From Achatina immaculata (lineage: Eukaryota; Mollusca; Gastropoda; Stylommatophora; Achatinidae), in contig CM019704.1 in the NCBI GenBank assembly GCA_009760885.1, positions 11,182,303 to 11,246,302 on the forward strand: a DNA stretch of 64,000 nucleotides, written 5' to 3'. A program made the position numbers and the translations under genes. The notes under the pieces are model-generated. The model saw only the letters and a program-made list of their open reading frames with translations. It was not told the origin of the DNA and searched no databases. Positions 55,265-64,000 of the stretch are shown here, one piece after another; positions within the stretch are counted from its first letter, which is position 1; the number at the start of each line of letters is the position of its first letter.

Positions 55265-55474
55265 AGAAGTCAACGTAATCCAAGTTCTTGAATATTTGAG
55301 GGCAATCTATAACAAATTCCTTCCTGGCAGATTCTACACGCAAGCTGTGTCTGGCTGTGTTATTGTGTTCTTTGTACTGCGAGCCACGCAGAAATCTCTG
55401 CTTATGGGGCTTGTGTTTCTAGATTCAAGGGTCCACTGACGATATCGGATACTTTTATTAGTTTCTCTTGGTTA
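55265..55474. other. Unique intronic spacer
   Basis: No feature seen. Confidence 0.35.
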
Positions 55475-56420
55475 CGTGTAACCACTTTCTCCCTTTATTA
55501 GTTTGTGTTAACCATTTTCTCCCTTTATTAGTTTGTGTTAACCACCTTCTCCCTTTATTAGTTTGTGTTAACCACTTTCTCCCTTTCTTAGTTTGTGTTA
55601 GCCACTTTCTCTCTTTATTAGTTTGTGTTAGCCACTTTCTCCCTTTATTAGTTTGTGTTAGCCACTTTCTCCCTTTATTAGTTTGTGTTAGCCACTTTCT
55701 CCCTTTATTAGTTTGTGTTAACCACTTTCTCCCTTTATTAGTTTGTGTTAACCACTTTCTCTCTTTATTAGTTTGTGTTAAAACACTTTCTCCCTTTATT
55801 AGTTTGTGTTAGCCACTTTCTCCCTTTATTAGTTTGTGTTAGCCTCTTTCTCCCTTTATTAGTTTGTGTTAACCTCTTTCTCCCTTTATTAGTTTGTGTT
55901 AACCACTTTCTCCCTTTATTAGTTTGTGTTAACCTCTTTCTCCTTTATTAGTTGTGTTAACCACTTTCTCCTTTATTAGTTGTGTTAACCACTTTCTCCC
56001 TTTATTAGTTTGTGTTAACCTCTTTCTCCCTTTATTACTTTGTGTTAACCACTTTCTCCCTTTATTAGTTTGTGTTAACCTCTTTCTCCCTTTATTAGTT
56101 TGTGTTAACCTCTTTCTCCCTTTATTAGTTTGTGTTAACCTCTTTCTCCCTTTATTAGTTTGTGTTAACCTCTTTCTCCCTTTATTAGTTTGTGTTAACC
56201 ACTTTCTCCCTTTATTAGTTTGTGTTAACCACTTTCTCCCTTTATTACTTTGTGTTAACCTCTTTCTCCCTTTATTAGTTTGTGTTAACCTCTTTCTCCC
56301 TTTATTAGTTTGTGTTAACCACTTTCTCCCTTTATTAGTTTGTGTTAACCACTTTCTCCCTTTATTACTTTGTGTTAACCTCTTTCTCCCTTTATTAGTT
56401 TGTGTTAACCACTTTCTCCT
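55475..56420. repeat. 30-bp minisatellite, about 32 copies
   Basis: Units of tttgtgttaaccactttctc plus cctttattag. Variants (cctc for ccac, tacttt) are interspersed. Unit divisible by three, so artificial frames run on both strands. Confidence 0.95.
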
Positions 56421-56639
56421 CATTAAGAACTACTAACCGCTTGTGGATCTCTGTTATTTACCAAGTAAAGATTCTCTCTATCCAGCGCCGCGGCGGCAGG
56501 TATTGGCGGTCATGCTCTTCCACAGCTATCTGTTCCGGGTGTTAATTCTGAGCTGGACTAGTAAAGATTCAGTGTGAGAAGTTTTCAGCTTCTAATTCAT
56601 CGACCGATTCACATTTTTTCTTTGTATCGTCTTCTACTG

Positions 56640-57098
56640 AGTCCTTCCATCTTTCTTTCACTTCCTTTCTACTGTGTCCTCCATCTTTCTTTCACTTCCT
56701 TTCTACTGTGTCCTTCCATCTTTCTTTCACTTCCTTTCTACTGTGTCCTTCCATCTTTCTTTCACTTCCTTTCTACTGTATCCTTCCATCTTTCTTTCAC
56801 TTCCTTTCTACTGTGTCCTTCCATCTTTCTTTCACTTCCTTTCTACTGTATCCTTCCATCTTTCTTTCACTTCCTTTCTACTGTATCCTCCCATCTTTCC
56901 TTCACTTCTTTTCTACTGTATCCTCCCATCTTTCCTTCACTTTCTTTCTACTGTATCCTCCCATCTTTCCTTCACTTCCTTTCTACTGAGTCATTCCATC
57001 ATTCCTTCACTTCCTTTCCATTGGGTACTTCCATCTTTCCTTCACTTCCTTTCTACTGAGTCCTTCCATCATTCATTCACTTCCTTTCTGTTGGGTCG
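56640..57098. repeat. 35-bp minisatellite, 13 copies
   Basis: Units of tccttccatctttctttcac plus ttcctttctactgtg; pyrimidine-rich. Confidence 0.95.
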
Positions 57099-58291
57099 TT
57101 TGCTATCTTGTTTAGTTCACTTCTGCTAGGTTTGTGGGTCTCGTGCTATCTCCTTCAGTTCACTTCAAACGGCTGATGTCGATTTCATCAAAATAACAAG
57201 GGAAACTGCAGCCGCTGAGAGAAGATTCACTGAAATGAAATGTCTTTCTTGCTTTCATAACAAATATCCTCCACTCAAACCAGCCGGTCGGAAGACGGCG
57301 TCCTCTCTGCACGTCCAGGAAAGAAAATAAATGATCAGATGATATTCGGTTGCCACAGCAGATAACTCTGGTCTGTACATGGCTTGACTGACAGCATGGA
57401 AAAGCTGGGAAGATATCGTCTGCGCCCCAGAGAGGGCGTTTATCTTAAATGTCGGAGGTTATCGAGGACTTGTGCGTGAACTTTTGTTCCGGGTATGAAC
57501 GTTTTACCAGGTAGCGTGTACACGTTTTCCAGGTGAGCTGGGGTGATCAACCCTCGTAAATGTTACAGTTTTTGCCTTTCCTGCCGTCACAAAGGTGTGA
57601 ACATCAGGTAGCGGGTCACAGTAAAGAACTCAGAGGGTCTGCAGGCTGCTAAGTTAACATCATTGGTGACATATATTGACAGAATATTAAGATGGTTTGT
57701 TGGTGTAGCACCAGTTGGTGGCGACCGTATTCAAAATATTTTTTTTAAAATAAAGCTAAAATGGCTGACACAATAAGATGTTTTAGCAATCATTAACGCG
57801 GGATAAATATACGGTTACTGGGAAAATGACAGTTATTTTACTGATTAGCAAGACTTCTTTTACGGACATAATTATCTTTTATACGGCTGTAGTTATGCGA
57901 CCGAATTTCTTGTAATGATGAGCAGAAGAAAGATTACAGGAAATATACAGTATTAATGATAGTATCAATTCTTCGTAATCACTTGAAGCACTTGAAACAC
58001 ATCTTCAATCTGTCCTAAAACTACTTCTTCAAAACTGCTTTTCCTGGGTATCTGTTGCTCTGATTGTCCATCTGTTCCATCTGTCATTACCTACGTCTTC
58101 TTTCTCTCTCGTGTCTTCTCTGGTGTGTATTCTCCTTCTGCTGTTCTTCTTTGATTGTCCGTCCTTCTGTTCTCCAGTCGGTATACTTCTGACGATCCCC
58201 CTCACTTGTCCGCTAGCCTCTGGACTTCCTCTTCTTAGGGGCTCCTTCCTTCTCGTGCTCCTTCCTTTTACGTCTGGATCGGTCTCTATTC
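57099..58291. other. Unique intronic DNA
   Basis: Non-repetitive with a pyrimidine-rich right part. I looked for a PET-domain exon and found none. The pyrimidine-rich stretch continues after the LINE at 62784, so it was one block before insertion. Confidence 0.45.
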
Positions 58292-58353
58292 TTCTTCTTC
58301 TTCTTCGTTCGCACTGTCTGTCTATATCTGCAGTCCTGTCTCTTGGATAAATT

Positions 58354-61300
58354 TCACTGTTTTTTGTAATTCATGTATGGTACCGTAGAGCTTATCTTCT
58401 TTAGTGGTTTCACTGGGCTGTAATTATTTCTCAGTGTCTCGTAGTTGATGCAGTTCTGGAGGATATGTTCCACAGTTTGGGGCACCTGGGCACATGTACA
58501 TAGATTAGTAGTACCAACCTTAAACTTTGTATACATATGACTTCGGAGTCGGCTGTGTCCTGTTCGGAGACGGAAGATGGTGACTTGTTCCTTTCTGTTT
58601 AGCATGTGATAGTCATCATGTGGTGGTGTTTGTGGCTTCCTGTAGGTTTTTATCATGCTTTTCTTCTGATTATAAGTGATTGGTATGTCTGGTTGCTCCA
58701 TTTCAGTGCCCTCTTTGGCCAGGTGATCAGCTTTCTCATTGCCTGGTATCCCACAGTGGGAGGGAATCCATTGCAAAGTGACTCCATGTTGTAAGCCAAT
58801 TTTTGACAAGGCATCCTTAAGGTCTGGTAGTTTGTTGCACTGAAGAGCCTCCAGTACTGATCTTGCATCTGTGAGAATTACTACAGGACATGTATCAATT
58901 CTGGAGTCTGATAGTTTTTCAACTGCAGCAATAATTGCCCTAACTTCTGCATCAAAGTTGTTGCAGTATTTACCAGTGGGTATGGAAATCTTGTCAATGG
59001 TGTTGTTTGGATATTCAATATATGCTCCTGCCCCTCCATTCTTTATGGCATTATGTGCAGATCCATCTGTATACACACGTATCCAGGTGTCACATGGATA
59101 TTTGTCATCTAGAACACTAAGTGTGGCTGTTGATCTTACAAGACTGCTCTGCATCTCACCATTCTGCACACCTTTCACTTCAGTCTGAATAGTTATTTGT
59201 GTATAATCTGCTTCTTTCCATGGTGTATGCTCTGGTACAGATGATAATGGAGCGACTACAGTTGGAAGGTCAGGTATCAGCTTACGCATACGCTTGGCCT
59301 GATGAATGAAGCTGCTTCTTTTAAGCCGTCCTAATGCCAAGTTATTGAATCTCTCATTCAGGGGATGGCTTACAGAGCTAAGGAATTTTTCTCCCATGGT
59401 CATGACCTTTGTGTCTCTACGTTCCTTTAGCGCTTGAACACCAACTATTTTCTGCATTTCTACTACTGGTGTGGACCTCATGGCACCAGTGATAATCCGT
59501 AGTGACTGATTTTGAACCTTGTCTAGATTATGCAGCGTAGTGTTTGATGCTGTGCACCAAGATGTTGAGCCATATTCTAAATGTGGTAGAATACTTTGCT
59601 GATATATATTCTTGAGGATTCTTTCACTAGCTCCCCATGTGGTTCCACTCAATTTTCTTAATATGGCTAGTTTTCTTCTGGCTTTTGCTTCTGCACTGTT
59701 GATGTGTTGCTTCCACGTCAGTTTTGAGTCAAGAGTCACTCCTAAGTAAGTGGGTTGGTTGTCCATCCTTAAGGGTATTTCATTTACAAAGATCTTACCT
59801 GCTTTCCGTTTAGATGAGAGGGTGAACAGAGTGGTACTTGATTTCTCTGTGTTGATACTTACACACCATTTGTTTGTCCATGATGTCAAGATGTCTGCTG
59901 CTCTTTGGAGTCTCTGTGTAGCAACTGTCGCATATTCATCTGTACACCACATGACCAGATCATCTGCATACAGTGCCGCTTTGATTCCATAGGGAAGTTC
60001 CTTGACCAGGTCATTAATGAATACAAGGAATAGTGTAGGCGAAAGGACTCCTCCTTGTGGTACACCGTGTCGCAGAAGTACTTTCTGGCTTTTGTGTCCA
60101 TCCATTACTACTCTAGCTCTTCTATTGTGTAAATAGGACTTTATCCAGTTGTACAGTCTTCCATTCACATTGCAGTTTCTTAGTTTCCACAGTAGATCTT
60201 TTTTCCATACTTTATCAAAGGCTTTCTTCAGGTCTATCCACGCTGCTAGTACAAGGTTTTTCTCTTGGAATGCATCCTCAATCTCTTGAGAGAGATAGGT
60301 CACTTGATCTTCCGTACTGTAGTACTGCCTAAATCCTGCTTGTTGTGGAACGAGAAGGTTTTCACTTTCTATGTACCATTTTAGCCTCAGGTCAATGATG
60401 CGTTCCATCGTTTTGCATAGGCAGCTAGTGAGACTGATTGGCCTGTAGCTGGAGGCAGTATCACTGTTTTTCCCTGGTTTTAGCAGTGGTACCATGCTTG
60501 CTACCTTCCAGATTTGAGGTAACTTACCTGTGCTCCAGCACATATTGAAAATATCCAACAGCTTTCTCATTGCTGGCATTCCCAGGTTCTTGATCATTTC
60601 ATTGGACACTCCATCTGGTCCTGGTGATTTCCTTGGTTTCAGTTTACTAACTGCTAGGTCTAACTCACTGCGTGTGATTGGTGAATCCATGACCTCCACT
60701 TTTCTGACTTGTTCCTCCTCTTTCTGTGGCTTGATGCGCACTGTACTCTCCTTCTCTGGATGGATATCAATGTTGCAGTCTTGTGCAAACATGCGAGCAA
60801 AGTGATCTGCTACCTGCTTACCTGTAAGAGTTTTCCCATCCTCTGTTAGTGTAACCTTTGTACTTCTTCCAGTACTCTCATCATTTAACTGTTTGATTAG
60901 TTTCCACAGTTTCCTTCCATCCTTTTCAAAGTTTAGGGACTCTGTTTTCTCTCTCCAACTTTCCCGTCTGGCTTGCAGCTTTGCTCTCTGAAATTTGACC
61001 TTAGAATGTTGGTAATTATTGTGGTGTTCTTGGCATGGTCTATTTTCTGCTTGCTTTCGAGCTGCTTCCACGTCATCATGGAGTTTTCCCAGCTCACTAG
61101 ACCAGTATGGTTTATAGTCCCTACGAGCTCCTCTGGGAATGGTTTCACGAGCGGCCTGAAGGATACAAGCATTGAATTCCTTCACTATGCTGTTAATATC
61201 CTTACCTTCTATGGACAGCTGTCCCACCAGGATACCTATACGATGTCTGTACATTGTCCAGTTTGCTTTTTTATAGTTCCATCTGGGGAGAGGGTTACTG

Positions 61301-62172
61301 GTGTTAAGGAGTTCATTTTCTATTGTCAGGAAGACTGGTCGATGGTCGCTACCTCCAAGTTGTTTTCCAACTTCACGTGTAATGTTCCACTTCAGATCTG
61401 GAGAGTGGAATGCCAGATCTGGTGTTGATTTTGTATGCCACGCCCTTGAGTAAAATGTTGGGGCATCCATTGGCTGGTTGATCAGGAGAAGTCCATTATC
61501 ATCCTGCCAGCTCTCAACTTCCTCTCCTCTCTTGTCTATGTGGTCATAGCCCCAGCTCTGGGAATGACTGTTAAAATCACCACAGACCATCAGTCTCTCT
61601 TTGTGTGGGATTGTTCCTAAAGCAAGTGGGCGGTCATTAGGACAGTAATAGTTAAGGAGGTGGAAATCTGTATTACTACTTTTTAGATGGATCATCTGGT
61701 ATTCAGCTCCTTCCATGTACACTCCCACCTGACATGCGCTGATGTTACTCTTAACAAGTGTGAGTACTCCTCCTTTTCTTCTGTCCTGTCGGTCTTATCT
61801 AAAACACTGGTAGCCTCTGATTTTAAAGGCGGCATCTTTGGTTAGGTGTGTCTCCTGTATGCAGCATATACTTACCTGCTCGGCAAAAAGTATGTTCTCT
61901 AGTTCCACCTTTTTGCTATAGCCATCTCTAACACTGCTGACACCCTCAGCATTCCACTGCATTATTTTAAGTTCTTGCTTTTTTGCTGTTTTCTTCTGTT
62001 GTATTTTTTGGCCAGTAGCTCTACTCTCATGTCTCCTGACTCCACAAGACGAACTGAGAGGACCTCCAGTAGCATTGGGTGGACCCTTTCGAGGCAGGGG
62101 GCCCGGCACTGCACCTGCCTGGTTAGTCTTCACAGGGCGAGCACCATGTTTGAAAACTGCAGATAGAGACAT
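58354..62172 (-). pseudogene. LINE ORF2: endonuclease, reverse transcriptase, RNase H
   Basis: The frame runs from ATG 62172 to a stop at 58354, 1,272 residues, with one premature TAA at 61795-61797 after residue 125. Endonuclease motifs straddle the stop: MQWNAEGV and CCIQETHL (residues 71-110) before it, GDFNSHSQSWG and GSDHRPVFL after it. Reverse transcriptase motifs are SPGPDGVSNEMI, YRPISLTSCLCKTME, AAWIDLKKAFDKVW, GVPQGGVLSPTLF and YADD (59959-59970). RNase H shows VYTDGSAHN, DAEVRAI, LTDARSVLEAL and PSHCGIPGNEKADHL (about residues 1030-1150), followed by CTCAQVPQTVEHILQNC. Near 58419 one base is missing compared with the copy at 4341-4816, replacing the last 25 or so residues. Its domains would nick target DNA and copy the element RNA. 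Confidence 0.93.
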
Positions 62173-62229
62173 TTCATTAGCGATAATGCGTGTTACCCTG
62201 AATTTTGCGATGCGCCTTTTGGCTGGGTA

Positions 62230-62557
62230 ACTCCGACTTCAGCACCTTTCCTTGCTAGGGTAGACTGTGGTCTTGCTCGGACTGCCATGAAGACAGTGTG
62301 GCTGGCCTGGCCAAAACTTTGTTTTCCAGCCTCTGGTGGCTGTACTTAAGCCCCTTCTCCATGTCAGATGGTTTTGAGACAGTTCCACAAGGACACTCTG
62401 ACTTTGAGATGAGGAACCTGATGAGTGCTTCAACGATATCCATTCCCCGCCACCCATAGTCTACTGGCTCTGTTTTGTTTACATCATTCTGATAGCCATT
62501 GTTGTAAAGACCCATAGGCTTGTCACGTCCTGGATTCATTGGTTTCACACCAGACAT
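62230..62557 (-). pseudogene. LINE ORF1, with a premature stop
   Basis: Open from ATG 62557 (MSGVKPMNPGRDKPMG) to a TAG at 62255-62257. In the related element at 4056-5163 the first ATG reads AAG, so the start may be the next in-frame ATG (MNPGRD). The frame after the stop continues to HYR and TAA just before ORF2. The whole ORF1 would be about 120-127 residues, short for an I-like LINE and without CCHC knuckles. Confidence 0.6.
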
Positions 62558-62783
62558 CCCTCATCCCCGCCAGAGATCTCCATGTCCCCATCTGTCCACC
62601 AACCTGACATTACATTTTGCAAAAATAACAATTACAATTAGTGTTGATTGCTACAAGTTTCTGGGCTACAGAGGTAGGTCAGAGTTTTTAAGCAAACAGA
62701 TCTATGTTCCCTGTCTCACAAACACTATGTTAAGATAAGTGTGCACTTAACACAGTTGTTCCCAGGGGAATCGGTCTCTATTC

Positions 62784-63255
62784 ACTGACTGTCCTTGTTC
62801 CTCTGTCTTCGGACTCCCTCCTCTGTCTCCTCTTTCCTGTACTTCCGTACTTCTTCCTCCTCTCCTGTCTCTCCGCTCGCCTTTTTTATCTTCAAGTCCA
62901 GCTTGATGGATTAACCAATAAGTATTTTGGCTCCACCCTTCAGATGTCTACTGGTTCCCATGAGCATTCTAATTGTCCGTCATTCAAACTGCCCCGTGAC
63001 TTATATATCGTAAGTCAATTGTCCAATAGCCGTGATTCTAAATATTTAATTGGTCAGCTGGTCGAGTTGGTCATTCCTTTATTTTAAAAACCGTGTGCAA
63101 CAGCGTCCTAACGCGTGTCACATAACAGGTGTCATGCGTGTCAGTCTACGTCAATTTCTTCCATACAATTGCTATTTACCTAAGTCATTGTCTTGCTCTT
63201 TCATGTCAGAGGTTTTATTGTATTCTCGCTTTTCATTGTGTCTGCATTTTCTATT
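62784..63255. other. Unique DNA, no gene seen
   Basis: The pyrimidine-rich left part (62784-62890) continues the sequence interrupted at 58291. No exon found. Confidence 0.4.
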
Positions 63256-63261
63256 CGTCTG

Positions 63262-63495
63262 TTCCTCTGTGATCATCATCAATATGGTATTAGTTCCTCT
63301 GTGTTCATCATCAATATGGTATTAGTTCCTCTGTGTTCATCATCAATATGGTATTAGTTCCTCTGTGTTCATCATCAATATGGTATTAGTTCCTCTGTGT
63401 TCATCATCAATATGGTATTAGTTCCTCTGTGTTCATCATCAATATGGTATTAGTTCTTCTGTGTTCATCATCAATATGGTATTAGTTCCTCTGTG
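63262..63495. repeat. 32-bp minisatellite, 7 copies
   Basis: Units of tcatcatcaatatggtatta plus gttcctctgtgt; near-identical. Confidence 0.95.
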
Positions 63496-63669
63496 GTATG
63501 GTTTCCAGCGAAGCTGTAATATCCGAGTCTTTTACTACGACACACCCGTCCTCGGCATGGCTAATTTTTGAACGGGTTTGCCTTCGATCCCTTTTTACCC
63601 GGACAGACTGTGATCTATTTTTAGGCTACACAACAAACAGATATCGAGTCATTGACCAGTACCACATTC

Positions 63670-64000
63670 TGTGTGCTCAGTACTTTCAGCTATCAAACAT
63701 AGTGTGTTCAATATTTTCAGCTATCAAACATAGTGTGTTCAATATTTTCAGCTATCAAACATAGTGTGTTCAATATTTTCAACTATCAAACATAGTGTGT
63801 TCAATATTTTCAACTATCAAACATAGTGTGTCATTATTTTCAGCTGTCCAACATGGTGTGTTCAATATTTTCAACTATCAAATATAGTGTGCTCAATATT
63901 TTCAACTATCAAATATAGTGTGCTCAATATTTTCAACTATCAAATATAGTGTGCTCAATATTTTCAATTATCAAATATAGTGTGCTCAATATTTTCAAAT
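63670..64000. repeat. 31-bp minisatellite, at least 11 copies, runs off the window
   Basis: Units of atattttcagctatcaaaca plus tagtgtgttca. Right units have the caaatatagtgtgctca variant. It continues past base 64000. Confidence 0.95.

Larger units (their letters stand above)
58292..62769 (-). mobile_element. Full-length I-like non-LTR retrotransposon
   Basis: About 4.48 kb, reading leftward. The 5' end (CCCCTGGGAACAACTGTG in element sense) is at 62769 and the GAA-repeat 3' tail ends at 58292. A 14-bp target duplication atcggtctctattc (58278-58291 and 62770-62783) is perfect. Order: 5' UTR, short ORF1, ORF2 with apurinic endonuclease, reverse transcriptase, RNase H and a cysteine tail. Presence of RNase H places it in the I group (I/Nimb/Ingi/Loa-type); the exact clade cannot be set by eye. 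ORF1 ends TAATGAAATG, with ORF2 starting seven bases after the stop, suggesting coupled translation. One stop in ORF1, one in ORF2 and a frameshift near the C-terminus inactivate it. The perfect target duplication implies recent insertion. Confidence 0.93.

Noticed and set aside
57376..57480. Possible exon starting MEKLGRYRLRPREGVY
   Set aside because: Short, without a convincing acceptor, and not matching the PET core expected next in the gene.

Overview
This is eukaryotic nuclear DNA, from an animal with long introns and a very repeat-rich genome. The evidence is spliced exons with GT/AG boundaries, AATAAA signals, non-LTR retrotransposons, a mariner transposon, a hAT-like element and tRNA-derived SINE-like pieces. 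The mix of I-like and RTE-like LINEs with abundant minisatellites fits a lophotrochozoan, perhaps a gastropod mollusc. That placement is inference; nothing in the window fixes the species. By hand tally, about 35 kb of the 64 kb is tandem repeat. There are roughly sixty arrays with units of 15-65 bp, mostly unrelated in sequence. About 10 kb more is recognisable transposon.

Layout. 0-2 kb: the 3' terminal exon of an unrecognised + strand gene (551-1642), preceded by a near-identical second copy of its end (1-501), i.e. a 1,221-bp tandem duplication. 2-29 kb: mostly arrays. Inside one 26-bp array (3.99-5.77 kb) lies a LINE derivative that keeps the 5' UTR, ORF1 and 3' tip but lacks ORF2, and it carries a second truncated LINE nested in it. 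A hAT-like MITE sits in a 65-bp array at 8.06-8.69 kb. A 2.3-kb block at about 19.8-22.1 kb is repeated directly at 22.1-24.4 kb.

29.5-55 kb: a real spliced gene on the + strand. Three coding exons (29517-29650, 45260-45345, 54613-54856) join in phase. They encode the N-terminal cysteine-rich region of a PET/LIM protein of the testin/LIMPETin/LMCD1 type. The rest of the PET domain and the LIM domains must lie beyond the window. Its introns are packed with minisatellites; exon 2 has an array within about 30 bp on each side. The array after exon 3 repeats the exon end together with its splice donor, giving six GTAAGT donors in about 360 bp.

36.9-50.2 kb holds decayed LINE ends on both strands. 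One is the evident source of a 42-bp minisatellite, one is a 1.4-kb RTE-like fragment, and one is split by a mariner element (47394-49966) whose transposase is itself split by a 1.28-kb repeat-rich insertion. 58292-62769 is a full-length LINE on the - strand (5' UTR, ORF1, ORF2 with endonuclease, reverse transcriptase and RNase H) with a 14-bp target duplication and three inactivating lesions. Long open frames inside the arrays, up to 453 codons and often on both strands, arise from repeat units and are not listed as genes.
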